Assembly (NCBI GenBank): GCA_026014585.1
Contig: JAOZIA010000002.1
Coordinates: 169,677 to 233,676 of the forward strand
Source of the DNA: Candidatus Bathyarchaeota archaeon
GTDB taxonomy: Archaea; Thermoproteota; Bathyarchaeia; Bathyarchaeales; Bathycorpusculaceae
Direction: 5' to 3'
DNA length: 64,000 nucleotides
Shown: positions 18,118 to 26,522 of the stretch, piece by piece
Layout of the letters: each line of letters starts with the position of its first letter
Numbering within the stretch: the stretch's first letter is position 1
Translations under genes and position numbers: made by a program
Notes under the pieces: generated by a model
Told to the model about the DNA's origin: nothing
The model's input: the letters and a program-made list of their open reading frames with translations, nothing else
Databases searched by the model: none

Positions 18118-18408
18118 CTAATTTTCATTTTTAATTTTTATTAATTGTTTTGCTAGTTTTTGGATTATGACTTCTTTGGGCTCTTTCTTATCCACCCGTA
18201 TAGAACCAGATTTAATCCATGGTTGCTGTGGAAAATGATCCTCCAAATCCACCTCGTAGCCTAAGCCCAAACGGTTTGCGGCTTCTTGAAGCTCTAAAAT
18301 TTTTGGGAGAGAGACTGCCATGTTTTTGGGTACGCGGCGTCCTTCTTTTCGGGTTTTGTTGACGTCAAAGTATACGGGCCAAATGATGGCTTGGTCAAGT
18401 TTGCGCAT
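18118..18408 (-). CDS. srp19: Signal recognition particle 19 kDa protein
   Basis: 96-residue RNA-binding protein that orders SRP RNA so that Srp54 can bind. The family pattern is complete: AIIWPVYFDVNKTRKEGRRVPKNMAV, then LGLGYEVDLEDHFPQQPW with a basic stretch, ending IIQKLAKQLIKIKNEN. ATG start at 18408. It is 12 bases downstream of gltX and is the last gene of the ipk-fni-prenyl synthase-gltX-srp19 run. Confidence 0.95.
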   Translation of the reverse strand: MRKLDQAIIWPVYFDVNKTRKEGRRVPKNMAVSLPKILELQEAANRLGLGYEVDLEDHFPQQPWIKSGSIRVDKKEPKEVIIQKLAKQLIKIKNEN

Positions 18409-18420
18409 GATGTTTTTCTC

Positions 18421-20172
18421 CTATTTTTGGGCGTAGTAAACGACTAATTTTTGGGCGACCTCGTTTACTCTTACGAAGCCGAACCGTTCAAACTGTATGA
18501 TATCGTCTGGCTTTAACTTTTTGCAAGCAGACTCCGCGTAGCCCTCAATTGCTGTGGCATCTTGCTGAATTACTTCGGCGGGGTACTCACTGCCTTTGGG
18601 TATCCACTGGATAAGTTGAACCTTGAGTTTGCGCACTTCCTCGTAAGATTCGCTGGCGTAGACAGCGGTAACATCCTTGTCGGTTACTGTTTGGATTTGA
18701 ATGTTAAACAGCTCCATCAAGCGCATGGTCTGGTTTGGTTGCATTGTTTGTGCGTCTTTTTGGCTAATCCAAAACTCCACCGCCGCCTCAGTGCCTTCAG
18801 GCTTAACAAGATACTCACGGAAGCCCCGTTCTGTATGCTCAGGATGCAATGGCAACTTAGCGTGGAACACTTTTGGCAATCCTGTAACTTGGAGTGTGAC
18901 GGGTTGGGCTACGAAGAAGTAGCGGTTGCTTGACGCGTCAAGGATTTTACGGTTATAAGCGTACAAGTTCTCCCAGCTCAACGTAACATCATTGGGTTTA
19001 ATGCCCACATCAATTATCATTTTCTTAATAGCGTCAGGTGTTATGCCACGTTTTTTAAGAGCAGCAAACGTGCCCAAACGTGGGTCATCAAAGTCCTCAA
19101 AGTCACCTTCTTTTATGCCCGCAACAATTTTGGATTTTGACAGCGCGGCACCGGTGATTTTTAGTCTACCGTAATGTATGGCTTCTGGGTATTCCCAGCC
19201 AAAATGTTGGTACATGTATTTTTGGCGTACCATGTTGGTGTAGTGTTCTTTTCCGCGGATTATGTGGGTCATGCCCATTAGGTGGTCATCTACGCCCGCG
19301 GCTAAGTTATAGAGGGGCCAGAGAATGTATTTGCTGCCTACGCGTGGATGCGGATACTTCACGGTGTCAATGATTCGCAGGGCAGGCCAGTCACGCACGG
19401 CAGGGTTTGGATGCGCAATGTCAGTTTTAACCCGAACCACCGCTTCGCCTTCCTTGTAGCCGCCGCCAAGCATTTTATGCCAACGCTCCAACTGCTCATT
19501 GGGAGCTATGTTGCGGCAGGGGCAAGGCTGTTTTTCAAGGGTTTTGTTGTGGAAATCTTCAGGGGCACACTCACACACGTAAGCGTTGCCATCCCCAATC
19601 ATCTGTTCCACGTATTTGTAGTAGATTTCAAGGCGGTCGCTTTGGATATATTCCTCATCAACTTTGCAGCCGAGCCCTTTTAGGTCTTTGCGGATGTTGT
19701 CGTAGTATTCGAGTCTGGGTTTTTTGGTTTTAGGGTCAGTGTCCTCAAAACGTAGAATGAATTTGCCATTGTACATGCGGGCATATTCGTGGCTGAGCAC
19801 AATAGCGCGGGCTGAGCCTAAGTGTAATACGCAGTCAGGGTTTGGCGAAAAACGCGTGGTTATGGTCTTGTATTTTTCCGCATTGGGCAGAGGCGGCAGT
19901 TTCTTTTCTTCAGTTTCAGGTTTCTTTTGGGTTTCAGGCCAGTTCTGCTCCACAATTGCCTTCTGCTCAGAAAGAGGCAACCCATTAACCTCAGCAACAA
20001 CCTCAACGATAACCGCGGAAAGTTCCTTAACGCGGCTACGCAACTCTGATTTTTCACCTAAAATCTTGCCCACCAGCGCGCCTGCTTGGGCTTTGCCACC
20101 ATGAGAAACCGCGTTTAGCAGGGCAGCTTTTCGAATTAACTCTTTAAGTTCAAGGTCCTGATTAAGTGTCAA
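18421..20172 (-). CDS. gltX: Glutamyl-tRNA synthetase, archaeal type
   Basis: 583-residue class I enzyme charging tRNA-Glu (and possibly tRNA-Gln, as archaeal GluRS is usually non-discriminating). About 100 N-terminal helical residues precede the catalytic core; the HIGH-like motif is VLHLGSA (115-121) and the KMSKS-like motif is ALSKSKI near 340. The C-terminal half is the beta-barrel type shared with GlnRS, as expected in archaea. TTG start at 20172; 16 bases separate it from the prenyl synthase gene. A tRNA-Glu gene is at 2426-2500. Confidence 0.96.
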   Translation of the reverse strand: MTLNQDLELKELIRKAALLNAVSHGGKAQAGALVGKILGEKSELRSRVKELSAVIVEVVAEVNGLPLSEQKAIVEQNWPETQKKPETEEKKLPPLPNAEKYKTITTRFSPNPDCVLHLGSARAIVLSHEYARMYNGKFILRFEDTDPKTKKPRLEYYDNIRKDLKGLGCKVDEEYIQSDRLEIYYKYVEQMIGDGNAYVCECAPEDFHNKTLEKQPCPCRNIAPNEQLERWHKMLGGGYKEGEAVVRVKTDIAHPNPAVRDWPALRIIDTVKYPHPRVGSKYILWPLYNLAAGVDDHLMGMTHIIRGKEHYTNMVRQKYMYQHFGWEYPEAIHYGRLKITGAALSKSKIVAGIKEGDFEDFDDPRLGTFAALKKRGITPDAIKKMIIDVGIKPNDVTLSWENLYAYNRKILDASSNRYFFVAQPVTLQVTGLPKVFHAKLPLHPEHTERGFREYLVKPEGTEAAVEFWISQKDAQTMQPNQTMRLMELFNIQIQTVTDKDVTAVYASESYEEVRKLKVQLIQWIPKGSEYPAEVIQQDATAIEGYAESACKKLKPDDIIQFERFGFVRVNEVAQKLVVYYAQK

Positions 20173-20188
20173 TGGAATTGTCCTGAAA

Positions 20189-21259
20189 CTACATGTTTCG
20201 CGTAATCAAGAATTCAGCGAACGCTTTTAATTTTTCCTTAGCCTGCGGCGTAGGCAGAAGCTTATCCACCTCAGTCCAACTATCCAAAACCATCCGCTCC
20301 GCAACCCCTTTGACATACTCAAACGCGCCACACTTCTTAATTATCGAAATGGCTTCGTCACGTAGGGCTTGGTCAAAAGTGTGCATACCCAAAATCTCCA
20401 GCAACCTCTCCTTATCATCAGTTGAGGCTTGCTGCAACGTGTAAATAACAAGCAAGGAACGTTTACCTTCGCTGATGTCGCCACCGACACCGCCTTTTTT
20501 CTTGGCAAACTCTGTGCCGGATAAGTCTAAAATGTCATCTTGCATCTGAAACGCCACACCAATGCTCTCGGCGAACCTGCCCAGTTTTTCAACTAACGCT
20601 GGTTCAGCACCTGACAGAACAGCTGCGAGTTTGGCGGCCATCCGCGCCAGCGTGCCTGTTTTGTAGGCACACATTTGCAAATAATCCTTCTCTGTTAGGT
20701 TATCAGCGTTTGCGGCTCCTTTGTGCCATGCAATATCCATGGCTTGTCCCATGCTCAGGTTCAGCATTTCCTGAACATAAACTTCGTAGGAGTCCCGCTG
20801 GATTTCAGCTGAGAGCTTGTCGCGGTTTGCCATGATGGGCAGCAGTGGCAGGTAGTACATTGCGTTTCCTGCATTAATGGCGACATCTACGTCGAAGATT
20901 TTGTGGGTACAGGGTTTACCGCGGCGCATCTCTGAGGAATCCTCAATATCATCAACAACTAAAGTTCCATTGTGGATGACCTCTGGGATGATGGCGAAGT
21001 CAACACAGTAATCATCTTTTTTGCCCAGCGCGTCACAAATCAGCAAAAACAGTGCAGGTCGCCAGCGTTTTCCGCCACGATTAAGCATGTCCCAGATTGG
21101 ATCCGCAATTGCCTTGTTTAGGGGTTCAAGGTTGTAGCTGTACATTGGCGGAGTAACCTTGAACAAAACTGCGTCTTTAGAAAATTTTCTGGGAATGTAT
21201 TTTTCGATTGCTTTGTCAATTTGCGGCGCTACTTCCAGAAGAAAACGTTCAATATCCAT
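20189..21259 (-). CDS. idsA: Polyprenyl (geranylgeranyl-type) diphosphate synthase
   Basis: 356-residue trans-prenyltransferase that condenses IPP with allylic diphosphates, giving C20-C25 chains for archaeal lipids. The first Asp-rich motif is DDIEDSSEMRRGKP and the second is DDILD (in FQMQDDILDLSG); both are intact. The N-terminal YSYNLEPLNKAIADPIWDMLNRGGKRWRPAL is typical. It directly follows fni (the fni stop and this ATG are one base apart), so isomerase and synthase are made together. Exact chain length cannot be read with certainty. Confidence 0.93.
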   Translation of the reverse strand: MDIERFLLEVAPQIDKAIEKYIPRKFSKDAVLFKVTPPMYSYNLEPLNKAIADPIWDMLNRGGKRWRPALFLLICDALGKKDDYCVDFAIIPEVIHNGTLVVDDIEDSSEMRRGKPCTHKIFDVDVAINAGNAMYYLPLLPIMANRDKLSAEIQRDSYEVYVQEMLNLSMGQAMDIAWHKGAANADNLTEKDYLQMCAYKTGTLARMAAKLAAVLSGAEPALVEKLGRFAESIGVAFQMQDDILDLSGTEFAKKKGGVGGDISEGKRSLLVIYTLQQASTDDKERLLEILGMHTFDQALRDEAISIIKKCGAFEYVKGVAERMVLDSWTEVDKLLPTPQAKEKLKAFAEFLITRNM

Positions 21260-21260
21260 T

Positions 21261-22361
21261 TTAGTGTACTCCTCGGTTTGCGTATTTTTGCAGATTAAAC
21301 CCTCTGGCGGAAAGCCACTGTCCCGTCTTGCCCGTGATAACCAGCGGAGTTTCTGCTAAATCATCCAGCTTTTCTGCACCCACCAAAAACAGGGCATTAC
21401 GCAACTCCTCAATCAGGCAGGAAAGTTTGACTTCGGTTTCTTTTGCACCCAACACTGCTGCTTTAAGGATTGGCTGGGAGATGCTTGCTAAGTTAGCATT
21501 GAGCGCGAGGGCTTTGGCTATGTCGGTGCCGCTTCGTATGCCGCCTGATGCGATTATTGGGATTTTTACTGTTTGGGCGATTTCGATGAGGCTTATTGCT
21601 GTGGGGATGCCCCAGTCCCAGAATGCTTCACCAAGATAACGTTGAACCCGCTCTTTTTCTTCGGAACGGTAATACTCCACCGCCGCAAAACTGGTTCCGC
21701 CTACACCATTAACATCAATGGCAGCTACACCCGCAACTTCTAAAGCTTTGGCGTCTTCAGCTGAAATGCCCGCACCTGTCTCCTTAACAATAACAGGCAA
21801 ATCAAGCTCACCCGCAACCTCACCGATTTTGGCTAAAACACCCTTAAAGCTGGTTTGCCCTTCAGGTTGAATTGCCTCCTGCAAAGCGTTTAGGTGAATC
21901 GCCACGGCGTCTGCATCTATCATTTCAACGACTCTTCGAACTTCTTTTACGCCATATCCATGCACGAGTTGGACGCCGCCGATGTTGGCGATGAGAAAGG
22001 CGTTGGGTGCTTTTTTTCGTGCAACAGAAAAAGTGTCTATTAATTTTTCGTCTTCGATGGCGGCACGTTGGCTTCCCAAACCCATGCCTAACCCCAGATG
22101 CTCAACTGCCTGAGCGATTGAAGCATTAATTTCTGTTGCCTGAGCTGTTCCGCCTGTCATTGCACCCACGATTATTGGGGCTGAAAATTTTTTTCCAAGA
22201 AACGCAGTTTGGAGGTTAACCTGTTTTTTGTCTATTTCAGGAAGCGCCCGATGCACAAACTGGATGTCTTCAAAGCCTGAAGTAGCTTTTTTAGCTTGGG
22301 CTTTTTCATCCAAGCAGATTTTTATGTGGTCCGCTTTGCGTTTCTCAGTTGATTCAACCAT
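21261..22361 (-). CDS. fni: Isopentenyl-diphosphate delta-isomerase, type 2 (FMN)
   Basis: 366-residue FMN- and NADPH-dependent isomerase converting IPP to DMAPP. Family motifs: RKADHIKICLDEKAQAK at the N-terminus, APIIVGAMTGGTAQATEIN, LGMGLGSQRAA, VKETGAGISAEDAKAL, the Gly-rich phosphate site GVAAIDVNGVGGTSFAAVE, and IIASGGIRSGTDIAKALAL. All are present. It lies between ipk and the prenyl synthase, consistent with the archaeal mevalonate pathway ending in isopentenyl phosphate. Confidence 0.97.
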   Translation of the reverse strand: MVESTEKRKADHIKICLDEKAQAKKATSGFEDIQFVHRALPEIDKKQVNLQTAFLGKKFSAPIIVGAMTGGTAQATEINASIAQAVEHLGLGMGLGSQRAAIEDEKLIDTFSVARKKAPNAFLIANIGGVQLVHGYGVKEVRRVVEMIDADAVAIHLNALQEAIQPEGQTSFKGVLAKIGEVAGELDLPVIVKETGAGISAEDAKALEVAGVAAIDVNGVGGTSFAAVEYYRSEEKERVQRYLGEAFWDWGIPTAISLIEIAQTVKIPIIASGGIRSGTDIAKALALNANLASISQPILKAAVLGAKETEVKLSCLIEELRNALFLVGAEKLDDLAETPLVITGKTGQWLSARGFNLQKYANRGVH

Positions 22362-22365
22362 TTTA

Positions 22366-23166
22366 CTACTTCTCTATTTCAGTACCCAAAACACTTTGGT
22401 CCGTTAAGGCTCGGAAAATCGACAAGCCCTTAGTTGCACCCGTAACAGTAACATGCACACCTGCCTCAATCGCGGGGATTAACTCAGCGATTTTTCCTGC
22501 CATGCCACCTGTAACGTCTTGACCTTGAGCTTTGCCCAGTTTAGGCTGAATCGCCTTGAGCTCTGCCAAAGAAAGTTTCTTGTAGGGTTTAGCGTCGGGG
22601 TTAACTTTGGGGTCTTCATCAAAGAGACCATCAGTGTCAACGCCTACAACGATTTTTTCGGCTTTATACTTCAAAGCAAGATACGCAACAAGCGCATCTC
22701 CGGAGAGAACTGTGAAACCCAGTTTTTCATCCATCACGGCATCACCGTAGAAAACGGGTGTGAGAACCATTTTGGACATGGCTTTAAGCACAGTTTCATC
22801 GAAACATTTGATTTTGCCCGCTTCTGTAACTATGCAAGATGAAGGCGCGATGCTTACGGCAGGACTTTCATGCCAAATCAACGCATCCATAACCAACCCG
22901 TTTAAAACTGTCATCATGTGGTGGGTTTCAGCAAAACCGAATTTTTGTGTTGGGTCATCTTTGTAGCCTTCTTTTATGTTGTATTTTGCTGCTGTTGGGT
23001 GACCAAAACTTCCGCCGCCGTGAACAATAATTAGGTTGTCTAGGTCTGCCCGTTTGATTTCTTCAGCTAGGCGGTTTATGATTTGTGTTTTTGGGCTTGC
23101 TTCAGCAGTTTTGTCAGTAATGGCTGAGCCGCCGAGTTTAAGAATTATTGGTTTTGCCTCGTTCAA
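22366..23166 (-). CDS. ipk: Isopentenyl phosphate kinase
   Basis: 266-residue amino-acid-kinase-fold enzyme making IPP from isopentenyl phosphate in the archaeal mevalonate pathway. Diagnostic pieces are ILKLGGSAITDK, VHGGGSFGHPTAAKY (His of GGGSFGH contacts the substrate phosphate), VLSGDALVAYLAL, VVGVDTDGLFDEDP and QDVTGGMAGKI. TTG start at 23166, with AAGGAG about ten bases upstream. First gene of the isoprenoid-gltX-srp19 run; a divergent MGMT-like gene starts 228 bases away. Confidence 0.96.
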   Translation of the reverse strand: MNEAKPIILKLGGSAITDKTAEASPKTQIINRLAEEIKRADLDNLIIVHGGGSFGHPTAAKYNIKEGYKDDPTQKFGFAETHHMMTVLNGLVMDALIWHESPAVSIAPSSCIVTEAGKIKCFDETVLKAMSKMVLTPVFYGDAVMDEKLGFTVLSGDALVAYLALKYKAEKIVVGVDTDGLFDEDPKVNPDAKPYKKLSLAELKAIQPKLGKAQGQDVTGGMAGKIAELIPAIEAGVHVTVTGATKGLSIFRALTDQSVLGTEIEK

Positions 23167-23394
23167 CTTTTAGTGCTCCTTCACCTGAAATAATTTAACA
23201 CTCATTGAAAAGCATTACCGAAAATTACAGAAAAAGCATAGTCCCCTAAACGCTTAAAACTGCCTCAAAAAAGACCACAAAATTTCTCAAACAAGCAAAG
23301 AAACAGCTATTCTGGAAATGAGTTTCAACTCAAAAAAAGCAGACGCCCCAAACAGTACAAGAAAAGTTTCTAAGCTACAGAAAACAATAGTTTA

Positions 23395-23886
23395 TTGGTG
23401 AATTTTTTGCCCAAGAAAAAGAAGAAGACTTGGCAAGAAAAACTCAATGACGCAAATGGCTTGCCTAAAGTGGAGCAAATTCCTGACCGTTTAGCATCTA
23501 AATGGGGAACAGGAACAATCGTTATTCCTGCGCCAACCGAAGTAAACCAACTCATGAAAAAAGTACCTAAAGGCAAACTAACAACCATAAACGAAATCCG
23601 CCTAGCCCTCGCCCAAAAGCACAGCGCCACCATTGCCTGCCCGATAACTACAGGAATTTTCAGTTGGGTCTCCGCGCATGCTGCAGAAGAACAGCGTCAA
23701 TTGGGGCAAGAGGATATTACGCCGTATTGGAGAACCCTCAAAACAGGCGGAGTCGTGAACGAGAAGTATCCGGGCGGCGTAGAGAAGCAAAAGGTGTTGC
23801 TGGAGCAGGAAGGGCACAACGTGATGGCTAAAGGCAAAAACTTTAAGGTTAAAAATTATGAAAAAGCCCTTGCCAAGTTAGAGTAG
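23395..23886 (+). CDS. MGMT-like (alkyltransferase-like) protein
   Basis: 163-residue protein with a methylguanine-methyltransferase-like DNA-binding domain: VPKGKLTTINEIRLALAQKHSATIACPITTGIFSWVSAHAAEE followed by PYWRTLKTGGVVNEKYPGG. The classic PCHR active site is replaced by ACPITTGIF, a variant seen in a widespread small family annotated as MGMT family. It probably recognises alkylated bases, but transfer activity is unproven. The N-terminus is a Lys-rich stretch. Starts TTG 23395, GTG 23398 and TTG 23407 are all possible. Its end overlaps the convergent HAD-kinase gene by nine bases. Confidence 0.72.
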   Translation: MVNFLPKKKKKTWQEKLNDANGLPKVEQIPDRLASKWGTGTIVIPAPTEVNQLMKKVPKGKLTTINEIRLALAQKHSATIACPITTGIFSWVSAHAAEEQRQLGQEDITPYWRTLKTGGVVNEKYPGGVEKQKVLLEQEGHNVMAKGKNFKVKNYEKALAKLE

Positions 23887-25122
23887 TAAGGTCAAAAAGA
23901 GCCCTGTTGAAACGGGAATCACAATATTATCGTTAAGGGGCAGCGGTAAAGATTCAATTGCCATGGCAAACGCTGCACCAGCCAATGCGAAAAGCGGCGG
24001 TACAAAAAAGGTTCCTGCTAAGAAAGCAAAAAAGAACCCTGATAAGGTGCCAGCTAAAGTTTTACCCTTGTTATACGGTATACGTTTTCCAAAGATGCCC
24101 CCAAAAATTGATGCGGTGCTATCGCCAAGTGCAAATATTGCAATCGCAGCTCCGCTTGCGTATGAGGGGAACAAGAGCAGGGTAAGCAAGATTCCCGTTG
24201 CAAAGTAGAGTGGAGCAGCAACAAAACCGTAAAGTTCAATCTGTGAAGCCGCATGACGAGTTATACTGGAAATCAGAGGCAGATTCCGTTTGCCTAAACG
24301 TGAAAGCTCCGAAATTAAATACACCAAAGAAACCGCAAGAATCATACCCACAGTTGCATATAACCCGATTAAATCAACGATGACGGGAATAAAAAATCCT
24401 GCCGCGTGAATGTTTTCGCGTATCATTTCGTTTGCGGATGGAAAACGCCAACGAACACGTTGCCCATCGATAACTGGCAAAAGTGAGGCAAGCTTGCCCG
24501 TTACAACATTGTCGGCTTTTATTCTTAAGAGAGAGTCAGGGTGGAAAGCGATTTTTTGGACGTTTGGCAGAAAAAGACATGAGTTATTTCGGTCATCTGT
24601 AATTACAACTGCAGTATTTTGTGGCAGTGATTGGATGTTTAGAAGTTTTTGGCAGATTTCCAGTTTTCCATTTGATTTAATTACGTCACCGCTGATTTGG
24701 CCAGTTATGGCGTCACCGTTAACTTCTAAGTCAATTCCGAAAGCGTCATCAGCGCCGATGTTATCCGCTAATTTTCTAACTAGAAAAGTAGGCACCCCCG
24801 AGCTAATCAAAACAATCCGGAATTTACGCAGTTTCAGCTCTTCCATGAAACTTCGCAGTAACGGCGTTGCAGGAATATCTTGAAAAATTTGTTCCATGGT
24901 AGCGATTTTTGCGCCTTTTAAATTTTTGAAAATTTGCCTTAAAGAAAATTCCAGTCTAAGCAGGCTTACGCCGTATAGAAAACCGATAATGCAGACTTTT
25001 AGTAGTGTCCAGACGCTTTTGCTTTTTGCTACTTCAAAAAAGAAGCGGTTTTTGGGAATCAGCACTCCTTCAACGTCGAAAATTGCAACTCTACCCGCGT
25101 CCGCTCTACTCATTGACTTCAC
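23878..25122 (-). CDS. Fusion of HAD phosphatase and dolichol/phytol-kinase-like membrane enzyme
   Basis: 414 residues with two halves. Residues about 10-215 are a serine-phosphatase-type HAD domain: motif I FDVEGVL (Glu in place of the usual second Asp), motif II LISSG, a Lys in the SNGKLEICQ region, motif IV ITDDRNNS. Residues about 235-414 are membrane-embedded and resemble the CTP-dependent dolichol/phytol/diacylglycerol kinase family: ELSRLGKRNLP, then GDSTASIFGGIFGKRIPYNKGKTLAG and the closing ESLPLPLNDNIVIP. The pair could interconvert a polyprenol and its phosphate for lipid or glycan carriers. The combination is uncommon. Divided function is inference. Confidence 0.78.
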   Translation of the reverse strand: MKSMSRADAGRVAIFDVEGVLIPKNRFFFEVAKSKSVWTLLKVCIIGFLYGVSLLRLEFSLRQIFKNLKGAKIATMEQIFQDIPATPLLRSFMEELKLRKFRIVLISSGVPTFLVRKLADNIGADDAFGIDLEVNGDAITGQISGDVIKSNGKLEICQKLLNIQSLPQNTAVVITDDRNNSCLFLPNVQKIAFHPDSLLRIKADNVVTGKLASLLPVIDGQRVRWRFPSANEMIRENIHAAGFFIPVIVDLIGLYATVGMILAVSLVYLISELSRLGKRNLPLISSITRHAASQIELYGFVAAPLYFATGILLTLLLFPSYASGAAIAIFALGDSTASIFGGIFGKRIPYNKGKTLAGTLSGFFFAFLAGTFFVPPLFALAGAAFAMAIESLPLPLNDNIVIPVSTGLFLTLLL

Positions 25123-25187
25123 AGCATAAACTTGGAAGCCTAACGTTAAACGTTACGTTACTATAACTGGTCTTCATTAGAAATAAA

Positions 25188-26522
25188 TCAACTGTTCGGG
25201 CTACACTGATGCTTCTTATTCTGTAACTCTAAGGGGCAACCGCCACCACAAACCTGCAATTGTCCACAATCCTCACATTTAGGCGGCGCAAACCCTCTGC
25301 TACGAAGCTTCCGCGCCAAAGGATTGTTCCAGATTTTCTCCCACGACTCAGATAATATGTTACCTAAGCTTTCAAAGTAGCTTTGACAGGGGTAAACATC
25401 CCCGTTTGGACCTACACACGCCGTAATCATCGCAGCAGTGCAAGATTTCACGCCCAAACCAAACTGCAACGGGTCAAACTGACAGTACTGCGTGGGCGTG
25501 TACCACAAAAACTTCAACCCCAACAGGTTTGCTTTGTCACGAATTTGAGGCAAAAGTATCTTCAAATCGTCCACAGTTAAGGCGAATTGTTCACTGGCAT
25601 CGTTAGCCCTACCCGAATAGATTAGGCTGTTGCAACCAAAAGCGTCCACTCCAAGGCTCTTGATAAAGTCAATGGTTACCAAAAAATCGGCACTATTTTG
25701 TTTGCTTAGCGTGGTATTGGTTGAAACGTAAATTTGTGATTGCGCCGCGTTTCTTATGCCCGCAACGGTTTCAGCCCAGCTTCCCACTGCACCCGTCATT
25801 TTATCATGAACATCAGCTTTATGCGATTCAAGGGTAATTTGGACAAAATCCAGCCCTGACCGCTCAAGCAACCCCACGTAATCTTTGTCTTTGAGGCGTC
25901 GCCCATTTGAGATAAGCCCAGTCACTAAGCCCTTATCCTGAGCATACAGTAGCAACTCGGGTAAATCCTCGCGTAGGGTGGGTTCTCCACCTGTAAAAGT
26001 TAAAATGAACACACCGACCGCGCTGAGTTTATCGATAACCTGCTTCCACTGCACCGTTGATAATTCTTCAGTTTTGTGTGGTCCTCCCGCGTAGCAGTGT
26101 ACGCAGTTGTTTTGGCACTGGAAAGTTAAAGCCAAATCCATCCTAAGCGGGGCGGCATACTGGTATGTGAAAGGTTCTTCCTTTTCAATTTCCAAAAACG
26201 TGACGGGGTCAATTTTTTCGGTTTGCGCCAGCGTGCTGATGTTGTAGACCAGTTTTTGGTAGTCATCTTCCGCAGTTTTGGCGTTTACACGGTACATTTT
26301 ACCAATTTTTTTAACCACTTCATTTTGTGTTAATCCTTGCATGAAGTAGTATGCATAAGCGGTTGCGGTCTGGTTTAGGTGCAGAACAGTGTTGGCATTA
26401 ATCACCATAACGCCCCGACCACCAGCTTCAACTCTAAGTTGCAGTGACATGCCCGCGAATTTGTCTTTTCCTCGGTACATGAAGCGTCCAGTGGGAATTT
26501 TTTCTTTTTTAAACAGACTCAT
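25188..26522 (-). CDS. Radical SAM/SPASM enzyme with PqqD-like N-terminal domain
   Basis: 444-residue predicted peptide-modifying enzyme. Residues about 25-105 form a PqqD-like recognition domain (INANTVLHLNQTATAYAYYFM, then QNEVVKKIGKMYRVNAKTAEDDY). The radical SAM cluster motif CxxxCxxC is C136-C140-C143 (TFQCQNNCVHC), followed by TGGEPTLR. A SPASM-type C-terminus holds further Cys in ACVGPNGDVYPCQSY and CEDCGQLQVCGGGCPLE. The ATG at 26522 overlaps the upstream stop codon (TAATG). A longer in-frame ORF reaching 26600 is not credible because its extra residues are the Cys-Ala tail read out of frame. The neighbour's Cys-rich tail is its probable substrate (inference). Confidence 0.9.
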   Translation of the reverse strand: MSLFKKEKIPTGRFMYRGKDKFAGMSLQLRVEAGGRGVMVINANTVLHLNQTATAYAYYFMQGLTQNEVVKKIGKMYRVNAKTAEDDYQKLVYNISTLAQTEKIDPVTFLEIEKEEPFTYQYAAPLRMDLALTFQCQNNCVHCYAGGPHKTEELSTVQWKQVIDKLSAVGVFILTFTGGEPTLREDLPELLLYAQDKGLVTGLISNGRRLKDKDYVGLLERSGLDFVQITLESHKADVHDKMTGAVGSWAETVAGIRNAAQSQIYVSTNTTLSKQNSADFLVTIDFIKSLGVDAFGCNSLIYSGRANDASEQFALTVDDLKILLPQIRDKANLLGLKFLWYTPTQYCQFDPLQFGLGVKSCTAAMITACVGPNGDVYPCQSYFESLGNILSESWEKIWNNPLARKLRSRGFAPPKCEDCGQLQVCGGGCPLELQNKKHQCSPNS

